A stretch of DNA of 64,000 bases from Gyrodactylus bullatarudis (taxonomy: Eukaryota > Platyhelminthes > Monogenea > Gyrodactylidea > Gyrodactylidae), in assembly GCA_012064415.1 (NCBI GenBank), contig SSNU01000059.1:32781-96780 (forward strand), read 5' to 3'. Below the pieces are notes generated by a model. It did not search any database, was not told the origin of the DNA, and saw only the letters and a program-made list of their open reading frames with translations. A program made the position numbers and the translations under genes. This document shows, one piece after another, positions 10,298 to 22,835 of this stretch; within the stretch, counting starts at the first letter, position 1; each line of letters starts with the position of its first letter.

Positions 10298-13200
10298 TAT
10301 TTACACTTTCGAAATGTAATTACAGTGAACTTCCTAAAAAAAGTATATAAAGAAGAGGAACTGTATTACTGATGGGGTGTTCAAGACCCCAAAAACCATC
10401 TATGCGATATTTTAGGTTGACCGGGTGAGGCTTAAATATAGATCAATCGATCTGAAAAATATCTCAAATGAAAGAGGGTTTAAAATAAGATTTACTATTT
10501 TCGACGAAATTATCTTATTACTTCAAAAATCGATGAATTTTTAATAAATATCTTATGTCTAAACGGTCACCAATGAAATCGACGATAAAATAGGTATTTC
10601 ATCATATATTTGATCGTGTATTTCGCATTCCTCGCTACGAAATCAAATTTTCACTCAGTTTTGGAACCGACTATAACTTCAAAACAAAGAAACCCTCTCA
10701 AGGGAAGAGCTGATAAACTACGATGACCTTTTGTAAGTTTTCATTCATCTCTTCAAGGCAATATGGTTTCAAATGGGAAAAATTACAGTTAATTGCAAAG
10801 GAAAAAATGAAAAGTCGGTTTAGATTAAAATCTTAAACTTTTATGAAAGAGATTCATATCAGATCCTCATAGACCATTAAAGCAAACAAGACTTTGATCT
10901 AAGCTAAACAAATTTTCTCATCACTCATACAAATTGGGTGAAAACTTTAGAATTCAAAATAATCTAGACTACATTATTTTCTATTGAAAAGAAAGGTTTA
11001 GGTAGAGTAATACCTTTGAAACTAAGATAGCCAAGAGCCTTTTTCATTGGTTGACTCATTTCGTCTAGAATAGATAAGTGTAGAATCTAATTAAGAAATT
11101 TTTATCAAAAAGATTTTTGTGTCTACCAATCGAGTCGATACTTAATGTTGGTTAAAAATAATCCCACCTTGGTGAAATAACCCTTATCTCTATAGATTTA
11201 TAAGGAAAAAGAAAAATAACAAAGAATATTATCCATTAGAAGTATAGATTTTAGCATTGAGTTTTTAATAATTAAAGATTTGAAGATTAACAAAACAAAA
11301 ATTGAGAATCGATTTTCTCTAATGTGCTCAAATCCTTATTGTGTATTGGTTATTTTATTCAGAAAGTGAATTTTAACCATTTAAATATACTACCCCTATA
11401 TTAATCATCTTATCCATAAAAATTGGATTGATTAATCATGGAGTTATACGTTACCATGAGTTAGGGAAATCAGTATGTTATCCATGTTTTTGCACATTTA
11501 CTATACATAGAAGTTAAACTGAAATCAAGTAGTTTCGTCCTTATTCTGAGCAGGAATAACTGGAAAATAAAATCTCGGAACATGCAATTTGTGGGAGTTA
11601 TAAAATTATTCTCTCTGTAGAAAGGCGAAATTCCGGTTGCCAAGGTATAAATTTTCAGCTCACTGTACAGAATAATTGAGTGTAGTTATACACAAATTAT
11701 AGATTAATTACATAATCAGAGATTGTATATTTTTCTCTATAGAAGAGAAATAGATAAATTTTGAACAAATCAAGGTTTCCATCACATTAGTTTATTTGAA
11801 AATCTATTTGTAACCTCATGAAAAAATTTAAGCAAAAGACAGGGGAATCAATAGTTAATGACATGATTTTAACCATTCCTATGAAACTACTCATTTCATT
11901 GTTGAAATTTAGCAACGTTTGATCTTCAAAAAGATATTGGCTAGCCAGACGTTTCGATACTGTTACAATCAAATATGTTCTTCAATGGATAAGATCCTTG
12001 TAATTTGACACCCTCTAGAGAGGTTTTTAGATGGGATTGAAGAAATCTACTTTTAAAAATGAAGATTTTAGATCAAAATAATTTCCCTGTCTACATTCCC
12101 TTTCATACTTTGTAATCAACTCGATATTTTTCCATGTTTTTTTCTTCTAATGATTTATCAGGGTAAGGAAACTTTTCAAAATTATTTTGAGTTAGAAAAT
12201 AGCCCGAATAGTCTTTTTTTGTTACATCTTCTCAAGCTTTTATTTGGGATTTCTTCTCGATTGAACGGAGAGAAGAAAGACTCATCCTTCATTTGTTTCA
12301 AGACAACTGAAATATTAGTGTAATTTCTCCAATCTTCTGAAAGGAAATTGTAATGGATAACTCCATGAAGCATAAATGGCTCTATTGCTAATGATACTCA
12401 AACTCTTTTTACTTTTCTACAACAATCTACAGTTCTTAAGTACCCCTTACTGGGTACAATTTAGTTTCAAGATAATTATCTTTACATTGGGGTGTGTTGA
12501 AGTAAATTTATCGATTTACCATAGAGAAGATGAACAATCTACTCAAATACAATGAGATTTGAATAGTTAACACTAAATCGTTTACATCTAACAAAGTTAA
12601 AATTAGACTTTAAAGTTTCAAAATTATCTAATGCTTGAAAACTTTTTGAATTGTGAGCTATTTACCTTACACAGGAAAGTAAATTTAATAGAAGAAATAA
12701 ATTTGAAATTTCCTAAAGAATCATATTTAGACAGTGATTTTGAACCTTGAAACCAAAAAGATTATCTGATAGTCTCAGTAATGAAACTTTCAGAATACTC
12801 CTGAAATACTGTATTGGTTATGTTGAAGATTTCAGATTACAGCATCAGCTTACAGGACCGAAACAATTTTTCTATTCAATGATTTTCCTATGATGATAGC
12901 TTTGATAAAAATGGTTTTCACAAATTATTCATCCCTAAAAGCTGAAACTTCGTTGAAGGGAATCCGAATGAATGTCGAATATGAAAATCTAGTCTCTATC
13001 ATTAGCTGAGCACTTTTTCAAGTAATGGGTTTTCTACAAATAACTCACTTATGTCACAGACTAGAAGGCGAGCCATATCAAAAACAAGGAATCAATTTCT
13101 AACCAATGAAAAGTTGACTCAGTTTTTTAATCATTTTAAAAAAGAGATAATTTTTTGTTCGTGATGCCCATTATCAGATAATTCTTCTAATGAATTTTTC

Positions 13201-13559
13201 ACAATGATAAATTTCATTTCAATGAGTTTAATTCTTTTTTTTGATAATAGGATTAACTAAACATTACAAAGCAAAATGCGTTCTTACCAAATATATCGAG
13301 TAAGAATTGCTCTATAGTGTGAAATTCGCAATGAGAATTGTAGGGAGAGATTTCCCCATAAATAATTCAAGACATGTCGACACTGCATTCGGATTGTTCC
13401 CGAAGCAAACTTGGTGAAAGTTCACAGTCAGACTTGGTCTTCTTGCGTTAGTGGGAGGTGATCGTTAAAACTACGAACTTGAACTGAATGCATTTTTATT
13501 TGAATTAAAGATTTATTGATTAAACAAATATTTTTATCAAATATTCATTGCGTCAAAAG
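10298..13559. other. Long AT-rich intergenic stretch
   Basis: No gene, RNA gene or well-bounded repeat was recognised on either strand. A small GGGGTGTTCAAGACCCC hairpin stands at about 10375, just beyond the piggyBac remnant. The open frames present are short and without family features. Confidence 0.3.
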
Positions 13560-13920
13560 GCAAATATAGATAATAATAGCGGTAAAGCTTTCCCTTCCAG
13601 GTTAGAGCCCCGCTCTTCTTCGAAAAACTAGCAAATTTCAATAATTAATTTAACATTTGGTAAGGTAAAAAAATCTGAGCATATTTTTCAGGCTAAAATA
13701 TCTGCTTTAAATACTTTAAACTAAGAGTTTTTTATATTTATTAATATGTTTATTTTTTTGGTCTGACTAGAAATCCACAAATAAATTACCCTTTTAAAAT
13801 ATAGATTCAAGTTTATCGACAAGAATTGAACACACTTCTGCTAGTTAATAAATTCCTTAAGAAGTAAAGCAGTGTTCTATTCCAGGTTTTCATTAGGTTA
13901 TAAATAAAAAAAGTTCTAGA
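13560..13920. repeat. Dispersed repeat shared with 37.2 kb
   Basis: GCCC(C/T)GCTCTTCTT, AAAACT(A/C)GCAAA, ATTTGGTAA and AATCTGAGCAT recur in the same order and spacing at 37215-37310. AGTAAAGCAGTG(T/C)TCTA at about 13865 resembles a stretch near 37345. Family and ends are unknown; no coding sequence. Confidence 0.5.
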
Positions 13921-15049
13921 ATTGTACGTAAATATACATTTTTTCCTATGAAACCCACTAGTTCAAAAGTAATTTTAATTTTATTCTTAATCTGTGGATA
14001 GGAATTTTGGAATTTTTCATCAGAAACGTCAGAAAATGATGGAAATTTGAAAAATATGACTTAGTGAAAATTATTCTAAGATCGACCTAAATTGTATTCT
14101 AATCAATATTACATAGTAATTATAATTAATGGTTAAAAAGGGGACTGAAAATAATTCTCTGGCTGAAAAAAAGATAATAATTCTCTTCTGTAATTTATTA
14201 TGAGGAGGAATAATTTTCAATGCGGTATCTCTTATCTGATCTAATGAAGGCGACATGATATTGCATGATTTATATGAGATATTAAAATATGGGACACATA
14301 AATAGAGATCATTTTTATTAATTCTGTGCAATACGACTACATTTGGCTATCTGGCCAACTCCTCTAATGGTTTTATTGGTTTTGATAAACTTTTATTCAA
14401 AAGACACACTGTAAGCGAATGAAAACTATTTATCTTTATTCCGCATTTATGGGTTTTAATTTCTACATAAAATTTGAGTTCAAACAGAATAAAATGACAC
14501 TATGCTGAAAGAGGAACTTCCAGAGTAGGAAGCCTCGATTAATGAAATGACCAACATAGAATCATAATTGCTCATGTTAATCTTTTAAAAGTTTTTTTAT
14601 TCTCCAGATGATATTTTATTCATCTTGTGTCACCGGTCAAAATGAAGTCTATTCGAAAACTGTGACATCCGTTAATCCAAAAATGACGATCCTGGAGGAG
14701 TTATTACTACATCTGGAACCGAAACTAAATGACCACCTTCTTTTGAGAAACTGTGATATAATTTTATGTATATTTTTTGATCTATTCATATTGAAATGTA
14801 TGCGATAACATGAAAATTCATGATTAGCCTTACATCTTGAACGAACTATTTGGAGGTTATAAAAGTAAATGATAAGTTAATAGAACAGATTAGCAGCCCC
14901 AAATTCACGGAAGAAGTTTGTTTATAAGCTGATTATTGCTGATAAATCCTAATCCAGGTTAATATGCCGCATTCTACAGAGCATTTGAATGAAACAATTT
15001 TTAGTGGTTTTGATTGTAATAGGTGTTATTTTCAATAGATTTTCCACAG
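13921..15049. other. Intergenic stretch with one unexplained open frame
   Basis: The frame at 14608-14808 (66 residues, with EELLLHLEPKLNDHLLL) sits in slightly less AT-rich DNA directly after a CTCCAG that would serve as a splice acceptor. I could not connect it to other exons or a family, so it is recorded only as a possible exon. Confidence 0.2.
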
Positions 15050-15400
15050 ATTTTTATTTAAAAGAAATAATTATGCTATAATCTGGTACAAATTGAAGTT
15101 TGATGATTTTTAATCTGGAATCTTAGGTGAGTAGGACATAAAAGTTCTGCAGCGTAGTCAAAGTTTAATTGATGAATAATTTTGATAAAATAGCATTTAC
15201 AATTCTTGGCTTTTGAAATTGTTAGAACATGATCTTTAGTACTAAGTTTAGAATCGTAGTTAAGCCCGATGTCATCCGAGAGATTAATTGGAATTCTATG
15301 TGAGAGGGCCATGATCTTTATCTTCGAATGATTAAGAGAAAGACCGAGTCAGGAGAGAGACATTTCAATATGATCCAATTCGCTTCTTTTTCCCTTACGA
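15050..15400 (-). mobile_element. CR1/L2-like LINE reverse transcriptase fragment
   Basis: Minus-strand translation reads LGLSLNHSKIKIMALSHR, then DIGLNYDSKLSTKDHV, ISKAKNCKCYFIKII, and FDYAAELLCPTHLR. These are the thumb and C-terminal landmarks of CR1/L2-clade LINE reverse transcriptases (a 'D-G-DSKL-DH', 'KA', 'DY-W-P' progression). A stop codon lies inside the leading segment, and neither end of the element is present. Decayed and inactive. Confidence 0.75.
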
Positions 15401-16329
15401 GAGTGAGTTAAATTTTAAATATTATCTGAAATATCTGATAGAATCATTAGAATGTTTAACTTGTGGGAAGACCAGGTTAAAAAGAGCTCCAGATTTATAC
15501 AATATAGCCATTTATGAAGAGAAAGCAAGCCTCATTCACTGTATAAATATCCATCCAGAGCATGCCTCAAAAAAGGCTTCTTCATAATGGCACTTTCCAA
15601 TCGTCGACCAATGTTTCAATGAATTCTCACTAACATCCTGAATATTTTGGTAACCAAGACTTAGTTATTGAATAGGTATCTATTCCTGGATTCATGATGG
15701 ATTCCAGATCAATTTCGTCAAATTAACATCTCGCTTCTAAACTGAACTTTCCCAAGTGAACTGCTCAAAAGCTGAGATCTCTCCCAAACGAGAAAAAGCA
15801 AACATATTTCCTATCTTCATTTTCGACCGAATGGTCAATAGAATCTTTGATCATCTCATTTCAAACAAGATTGATTTTTCCAATTTTATTGATAAAGAAT
15901 TTTCAAAAATTAAAATCTTAGAGTCTACACCAATATTTTTTCCCTGTTACTGCTTGGAATTTTAAAACTAGAATAAACTTTTTCTCTCCAACTATTTATT
16001 TACATTCTTTAGACTGATAAAATAAAATTTGAACAGACACTTGAAATTGACAAGTGGCAGATGTACTTGGAAATGGATATGGATCAAATGTCGAAAAATT
16101 TACAATAAAGAATTAAAAATTTAGATTTCATTGAATTAGGTATCTTAAATTTCTTGAAATTTATTTTAAAGTTGTAGTAGTATTTTGAAAGAGTATAATT
16201 GTGTTCTTCCGGAAAACCATACAATAGTTATGATAATCAATATCTATCTGATCAAAAATATTTTTCAAAATACTACTACTTGTTAGTATGGATAATTTCA
16301 ATTTATTATTTTGCCACTACAATAAGTTA
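15401..16329. other. Intergenic AT-rich stretch
   Basis: Nothing recognised with confidence. It lies between two LINE remnants and may include undetectable LINE sequence. Confidence 0.25.
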
Positions 16330-19200
16330 AATTGTCAAGCGTATTTGAAGCAGCATCAAACCTAAATGATAAAGGACCTGAGCCTGAGGACTTGAAACTT
16401 TTTAATTTTTTGTTTTTTTTTGAATCATGCTTGATGCAACTACGCTTTCTAAGCTCGATAAATCCAACCTTATCGGTTTTATACTTTCTTTGCAAAGTCA
16501 GTTATCAATCGTTACTCATTCCACTGCATCACTTGTTGCTGCCGCTCAACCAAATACATCATCGATTAAAGGGACTACTGTTTCTGCCCTGAGACTCAAA
16601 AGATCCAAAAATTTTCATCAAGCTCATCTATCTCCTCACCAAAACCGTCTAATTCGATTCTTGCTCACATAAAGACCAACTCCAATGAATTAGCGACAAA
16701 GATCCTCTCAACCATTCAGAAGCATGCTCCACTTTACCTTTCATCATATAAAGAATCTACATCCAATAAACAAGGGGGTTTTACTATCTCAATCAAAGAA
16801 AATTTCTATCTTCCTAGCCAAATCGTCCAAAATATCCATAAAGAGCTTTCTCCAGCTATGTTGTCGTATGTCTTCTTCGTTCCCCTGAACATCGCTTTAG
16901 ATTAGCATGGATTGCTGCAAGAAACAAACGTGTCAATCCAAGAGACCAACTCTCAGATCCTAGGCAATCAACCGGCCCCTCTTCATCCTCCACACTACCC
17001 AATTCTCATATTCCTATTACTCCTTCAAAGCCCAACCAGAAACGTGTCTTATCTTTTTCAGACCCCCAAGAAAATAAGCTTTTTCGCCCTGAATAATATT
17101 ATTCTATGGAACGCCAGATCCCTCTTGAACTCGATATTTTCGGTTATAACCGAATCATGGCTTAAACCCTATCACCCATCTCAAGAATTTGCCATTCCAG
17201 GTTACTCCTCTCTCCGATGTGATCGAATCTCCCATAAAGGAGGTGGAGTCATTGCTTTTGTTCACAACTCTATCTCTGGGTCAATTGTTGGTACCTCTCA
17301 ATCTACCTCAGAAATCCTTTCTTTTACAATTACTGCCTCAAATGTTATTGATCAGATTTTTTTACTATATAACCTCCCCCCCCACCTGCCTCTCCTGCTT
17401 CTCAAAACTCCATCATCAAATTTATAAAGAATAATTTATCAACCACAGCTGGCTATCATGTTATTTGTGGGGATTTTAATCTTCCCAGCTAGTCACTAGT
17501 TGGCCTGGATTTTTCCTCTCCCATCAACTCTCTCAATTTGTCTCAAAACACTGCTTTCACTATAAGAAAAGTATCGGATACTTTTCTGTACTTTTTCTAT
17601 TCTAACATACCTGGCATTTACAACTCCAGCTGCTACCCTGTATGATCATCTGATCATCGAATTCTCAATGAGAATTTCTCATTTTTTCCCTTTCGAACTT
17701 TTGTCCTTTTGACACGAATAATGCTCATTATGTAACTGATATTTCCAGGTTTATTTCTCTCTGTATTATTCATTTTTGCCCTGATTTTAATTTCCCTCTC
17801 TTTTGTACACTTATTTAAAAACTCAGCAAAACTCTCGAAAAATAGTTCCCTCTCTTCATCTCTATCCTCCCAATCTCTCTTTGAGTTATCCATCAAAGGG
17901 GACTTAAAGACTCATCCCAAGAGAGCTTGTAGCAAAATCAAAAACCTTGCTAATTTATCATCCACAATAAATAGGAGGGATTGGTTGTTTTTCTCAAGGA
18001 TCATGATCATTGTTTCCTCCTAACGTATCTATCCATCGTTGGTTGCCCACTTAGACTTTTACGTTTTCTGCCCTTCTTAGTTATTGCAGGTGCAGGTTTC
18101 CTACCATTTCCATTTCCGCTAATTACAGGCTCAGAATAAAAATTATTCCAATTCCCAAGTGCTCCATAGCTATTGGACTCCCTTCCGACTTTAGACCGAT
18201 TTCTAACCTCCCAATTTTTCTTTCAATCAGGGACAATTTTATCAATTCTCACTTGAAAGCTATAAATCTCTGATGCTACTCAATATGGATTCGTTCAAGG
18301 CCAAAGCACTGCCACAAATGACGATATCTCAAAGGCTTTTGACAAATTACTTTTCAATGTCATCAAAAATTCTCTCGTAATAAATAAGGTTAACCCCCAC
18401 ATCATTAACCTTACTCTGGAAATCCTGCAAAACCGGTCTCAATATGTCTCCTTCAATGGATCTATATCGGCCCTATCCCAAATAAGTTCCGGGGTCCCAC
18501 AAGGATCCAGAATTGGGCCCACTCTGTTCAATCTTGTTTTTGCCCAGATCTCTTCTTCATCTCCTGGTGTCACATATTTTAAATATGCTGATGACATCAA
18601 GATTTTATGCCCCATCAATCAGAACTCTGACTCAATTCAACAAGAGCTCAATAACTTAGATTCACTCGCTCAAATTGGACTATCCCTTCTCAAAACTAAA
18701 ATTCTCTGTCTTTCACCCAACATTCTTCTTCCCTTATTGGTATCTCAGATAAAGAGCCTGGGACTCAATTATAATAATAAACCTGACACCTCAGTTCATG
18801 CTGTAACCATCCTCAAGTCCCTAAAAATCAAATCGTACTTCCTTCGAAAATTAGTACATGCGCCAGACCTAAGACTGCTGTTATTCAAACTATGTATTTT
18901 GACCCATCTCGACTACGGAGCTTCGTTGTTATGTAACCTTCCTGTGGGGACAATTGAAAAACTGAAACTCTCGAGTATCAGTTCCTCTGATCTTGTTTTG
19001 GCCCATATTCGTACAGAGAACTTCTCAACAGATCTAATCTCTACCCTATTTGGATGAGAAGGATAGCCTCTTCTGCAGTATTTTACCACAAGATTCCACT
19101 CCTCCTGACCACTGTTATCATCTACGTTCCTCAAGAGGTTTTACTATACTATTGAGTACTCTGCACCCTCTCAGACAGAGATTCCAATTAAATTTTAACG
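16330..19200 (+). mobile_element. Degenerate CR1/L2-like LINE, nearly full span
   Basis: Domains occur in the expected order but in shifting frames. An ORF1-like start (KLDKSNLIGFILSLQSQL, about 16430) is followed by endonuclease motifs (NNIILWNARSLLNS; VITESWLKPYHPSQEF; DRISHKGGGVIAFVHN, about 17090-17270). Reverse transcriptase follows with GVPQGSRIGPTLFNLVFAQ and the catalytic FKYADDIKI box (18490-18605). The C-terminal segment is around 18750-19170 (SLGLNYNNKPDT, THLDYGASLLCN, DHCYHLRSSRGFTILL). Many stops and frameshifts, plus an apparent foreign insert near 18000-18125, mean it is long dead. It is noticeably less AT-rich than its surroundings. Confidence 0.85.
17995..18130 (-). other. 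Antisense basic-tail segment inside the LINE
   Basis: On the minus strand this stretch translates without stops as ITKKGRKRKSLSGQPTMDRYV, unlike the LINE around it. The KKG(R/T)KRK core resembles the end of the Penelope C-terminal extension at 41034 (SKKGTKRKRCSYK). It may be a short insert in the LINE. It is too short for firm assignment. Confidence 0.25.
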
Positions 19201-19616
19201 TTTTAAAAACCAGAAAATTATCACAAACTTTGTACCAGATACACATAACTATTTTACTAATTTTTTCAAATAAAAATCTTATTTATTTATTATTAGAAAT
19301 AAAGTTTTCTAGTATTTTTGAGTTGGATTTAGTATAATAAGTCTACTTAGTAGTACTTATGAAATGATTTATTAAGAATATAATCAACTACGTATATAAA
19401 AATTAAATAAGCGTTAATTTCTCAATTAACTCACACTCATATTGTTCTGAGGATATTTTCTTCTCCAGTAATATCCTTTTGATCTTTTCTTCTTCTCCAC
19501 TCATTAGATTTTGAAATATTGTTTTGGAATTAATTAAACAAATTGATTTATGACTATCTAGAATTTGTTAAGCTAGTTAAATTGAAAGTGGAAATTTGAT
19601 TACATGTTTCTCTCTA

Positions 19617-21678
19617 ATGTCTAATTCTTCCTTTTCCTCTGTTAAAAAAGTAGGTTTCGGTATTCATTTATTAAAATTTTCAATCTTTCCATAGAATGTT
19701 GATCCTGAAACTCTCTACACAATGCTTGAGTGTATTGGAAAGGGATCTTTTGGGGTAGTTCATAGAGGAATTGACAAAAGGACCCAAGAAACTGTCGCCA
19801 TTAAATTGATAGATCTTGAGGAAGCTGAAGACGAAATTGATGATATTCAACAAGAAATATCACTATTATCCCAGTGTGAAAGTCAATATATTACAAAGTA
19901 TTATGGTTCCTATTTGAAAAACACAAATCTATGGATCGTTATGGAGTATCTCGGTGGAGGTTCTGTCCTTGATTTAATGCGTGTAGTCCGTATTGAAGAA
20001 CCATATATTCCAATAATTTTACATGAAGTTTTGAAAGGTTTGGACTATCTACACAGTCAGAATAAAATTCATCGTGATATCAAAGCTGCAAACATTCTCC
20101 TTTCTGAATCGGGAGAAGTAAAAATAGCAGATTTTGGAGTCGCCGGTCAACTCACTAGTACAACAAGTAAAAGAGTCACATTTGTCGGCACTCCTTTTTG
20201 GATGGCCCCTGAAGTTATCAGAAGTTTGCAATACGACTTTAAAGCTGATATTTGGTCTCTCGGTATAACGGCCATTGAAATGGCTAAAGGAGAACCTCCA
20301 TACTCAGATTTACATCCTATGAGAGCGTTGTTAAGTATACCCAAAAATCCTCCGCCTCAGTTGACTGGTAACTTTTCAAAGACTTTTAAGCATTTTGTTG
20401 ATTCTTGCTTAATCAAAAATCCTAATGATGTGAGTTCATCCATTAATTTGCTTTTAATAAGTGTTTAAAGTCTGTCTGTATACTTTCTAGCGACCTATAG
20501 CTAAGGAACTTCTTAAGCACAACTTTATTAAGAAACGTGGAAAATTATCTCTTCTTGTTGACCTTATTGAAAGACAAAAGCTTTTGAAAGATAAAAACTT
20601 TTACAACGATGACTATGAAGATACTGATCATGGGTAAGTTATTTACAAGATATTTATAATTTTATAATTACATGAAAATATTACTCATCAATATCGTATT
20701 CATTAGTAGTCGGAAGAGAATAAAACTTTGAGATCTCAAAAAATGTTCTTTAGTTTTATTGCTGATTGATTAAATTATTCTTCTTTTTATACTATTTTTC
20801 TTTCTTTGAAGAACTGTTAGACCTGGTAAGGATGTGGGTGCAAATTCTAATAGTAATGAATCCAAAGAATCTGAAGACTTTAAATGGGACTTTGGTACCC
20901 TCAAGCCTATTGAAGTTCCGTCTCCAAATATTAAAAAGAATAATCCAATTGAGGAAGTCAAAAAAGTCAATGATTTAACTAAGAAAAATTCTTCTGGTAA
21001 TCAAGTGTGAGTTTTATTCAGGAAAATAACCATTTATTTCTCATTAATTAACTGTGTTTTTAAAGTAACCTTTCAACATTTGGGGTACAGCCAAACTCAA
21101 GTGATCCTATTCTACGTGCTAAGCATATTGGTAAACAGCCAGATGCCAAATCAGCAATTCCTGTTTCTGGTGAGAATATACTCTACCATAAACTTTTTAT
21201 ATATGTTTAACTAAGCTTACTAACTTGTCTATAGACTTCCGTCGTCCTGTTTCCATGATACAAAATTCAAAAGGAAACCCTAAACAGTCTCCTGCAAAAG
21301 TTTCTGATGTAACCAAGAACCTCATCATTCCTGTTTTAAGAGAAGTAAGAATTTTAGCAATTTATGTAAAAAATTTATGTTTAACAAAATTCCAATTTTT
21401 TAACATTATTCTAGTTACAAAAAGTGTATAGTTCTGTTGCCAGCGGGTTCTCAAATCATCCTCTGGATCGACTTGCCGATACTTTTATAAAATTTGATCA
21501 AGCCAACCTTATACCAAGCGATACAGGTGTCTCCGTCACAAACCAAGCATTCCTCACCAAAGTTTTTGACTCAGTTTTTGCATTGAATCCCCAGATTTCT
21601 GTCCAAAACAAAGAAATTGTCATGCAGAAAATTAAGGGAAATTTAATTGGGCAGGATGATCTTCCACTTCAACCTTAG
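19617..21678 (+). CDS. GCKIII-family STE20 serine/threonine kinase, seven exons
   Basis: Exons are 19617-19649, 19695-20429, 20491-20633, 20812-21006, 21066-21169, 21235-21344 and 21415-21678. The 1,584-nt frame gives 527 residues, with introns of 45, 61, 178, 59, 65 and 70 bp, all GT-AG and in phase. The kinase domain (about 22-280) has the glycine loop GKGSFGVV (26-33), lysine 48 in [17 protein letters not shown], and the activation segment [29 protein letters not shown] and [15 protein letters not shown] are characteristic of the MST3/MST4/STK25 group. The last exon ([10 protein letters not shown] onward, ending [11 protein letters not shown]) matches the C-terminal dimerisation tail that binds CCM3/PDCD10, linking the kinase to STRIPAK and Golgi/polarity functions in other animals. 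It is longer than vertebrate members (about 420-440) because of a serine- and asparagine-rich linker. Start chosen as the in-phase ATG of a short first exon. Confidence 0.93.
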
Positions 21679-21773
21679 GGACCAGTGCTTTGTGAATTGC
21701 CAAAAGGAAAATTTTCCATTTACACAAAAACTAATCTCTTAACACCGGAATTTTTTCATTTTTGATTAGTAAT

Positions 21774-22358
21774 TTATAAACCCTTCAACATATTCATGAT
21801 TTCTTTTCTCTTCTCTTTATCCTCAGAAGGTGTTGATTTATTACTGGATATCAACATTTTATCCAAATTTCTAACGTTTTCAACAGCTTTCTTATCATTC
21901 GGCTTAAAATGAGTAATGCGCTTGAGTTTCTTAGAGTCCTTATGACCGAATCCTAATCGATCTCGTTTAAGCAATGTTGGAACAGGATATCGATTTCCAT
22001 TCTTATTAGGACCAAGACCTTCATCTGTGGTGTAGTCCCAACCCATTTTAGATATAATCTGATATCCCTTGTTCCCTTGACATGTGAGGTATAATGGAGG
22101 CTTAGATTTATCTTCAGTATTCATAAGTTTGGTTAAATGAGCCACAGATCTATCATGAGAATTTTTGTCGTTGACTGAAATGCAACAAATATGACAGAAT
22201 TCTTTCTTTTTTTCCTCAATAATTATAACGTCATCTTCTAGAATTGATTCCTCGTAGTACGATTTTAGATTCAAATCTTTAAGAAGTGGATTCCTGTTAT
22301 CGGTTGAAGGAGAATGAGGCTTAGTTTCTTTAGCTTTAACAAAATTTACATAATTCAT
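21774..22358 (-). CDS. GPANK1-like zinc-finger and G-patch protein
   Basis: A single uninterrupted frame of 194 residues. About residues 50-75 form a C2H2-type finger (EFCHICCISVNDKNSHDRSVAHL). Residues about 92-138 form a G-patch (GYQIISKMGWDYTTDEGLGP, then GNRYPVPTLLKRDRLGFG), and a lysine-rich C-terminus follows. The finger/G-patch pairing and the PVPTLLKRDRLG signature match the C-terminal half of GPANK1. The N-terminal ankyrin repeats of vertebrate GPANK1 are absent. G-patches commonly bind RNA or activate DEAH helicases, so a nuclear RNA-processing role is likely, by inference. The gene converges on the kinase gene with 95 bp between stop codons. The ATG directly follows TTTTTCAG, which looks like a splice acceptor, so an upstream exon or leader trans-splicing is possible. 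Confidence 0.85.
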   Translation of the reverse strand: MNYVNFVKAKETKPHSPSTDNRNPLLKDLNLKSYYEESILEDDVIIIEEKKKEFCHICCISVNDKNSHDRSVAHLTKLMNTEDKSKPPLYLTCQGNKGYQIISKMGWDYTTDEGLGPNKNGNRYPVPTLLKRDRLGFGHKDSKKLKRITHFKPNDKKAVENVRNLDKMLISSNKSTPSEDKEKRKEIMNMLKGL

Positions 22359-22699
22359 CTGAAAAATTTATATTTGGATAATTCAAGTTAAAACTTTCAA
22401 GAATTTTCGTAATTTTTTATAAATTAGATACAATTAAACAAAGTATAGTTTATTCATGGCTGGTTTTTAATAACTTTAATTAATTGTTCTGAAGTTCGGA
22501 ATTCGAATTTAAAAATTCTGAACTTTTAATTCAAAATTACTTATTTTTCTTTATATTGTATTTACTCGTGAGTAATTTGTATAAATTATAAACAAAAAAC
22601 TTTTCATATTAAAAATAATTATTTTATTTATCATTTAATCAATCAATTAGTAAAAGTAGATTTAATCGGAATTCAATCAACCTTTTTCCAAAGTTTTCA
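22359..22699. other. Upstream flank of the G-patch gene
   Basis: AT-rich, no gene recognised. Presumably holds the promoter or upstream exon of the minus-strand G-patch gene. Confidence 0.3.
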
Positions 22700-22835
22700 G
22701 ATAAAATTGAAGAGAGTTCAGGTTACATGCGTCTCATCCACTGAGGAAGGTACTTGACTATCTCAGTACCCTAAACATCCGAAAGAGGCTTTGAAAAAAG
22801 CCTGAAACGTCTGAAAGAGAAAAATCAAATCTACT
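22700..22835 (+). repeat. Dispersed repeat with hammerhead-like layout
   Basis: CCACTGAGGA (CTGAGGA at 22741-22747) precedes a clear hairpin GGTACT...AGTACC, then CTAAACATCC where a hammerhead would have CGAAACGTC. A second GAAACGTC follows at 22804-22811. The copy at 6140-6265 keeps GAAACGTC but has lost CTGANGA. Together they suggest an ancestral element with an intact hammerhead-type core. Confidence 0.5.

Noticed and set aside
14608..14808. 66-residue frame that vaguely recalls a TBC-domain phrase
   Set aside because: The resemblance is a few residues only and no connecting exon was found.
20049..20344. Minus-strand frames inside the kinase gene
   Set aside because: Shadows of the conserved kinase coding sequence.
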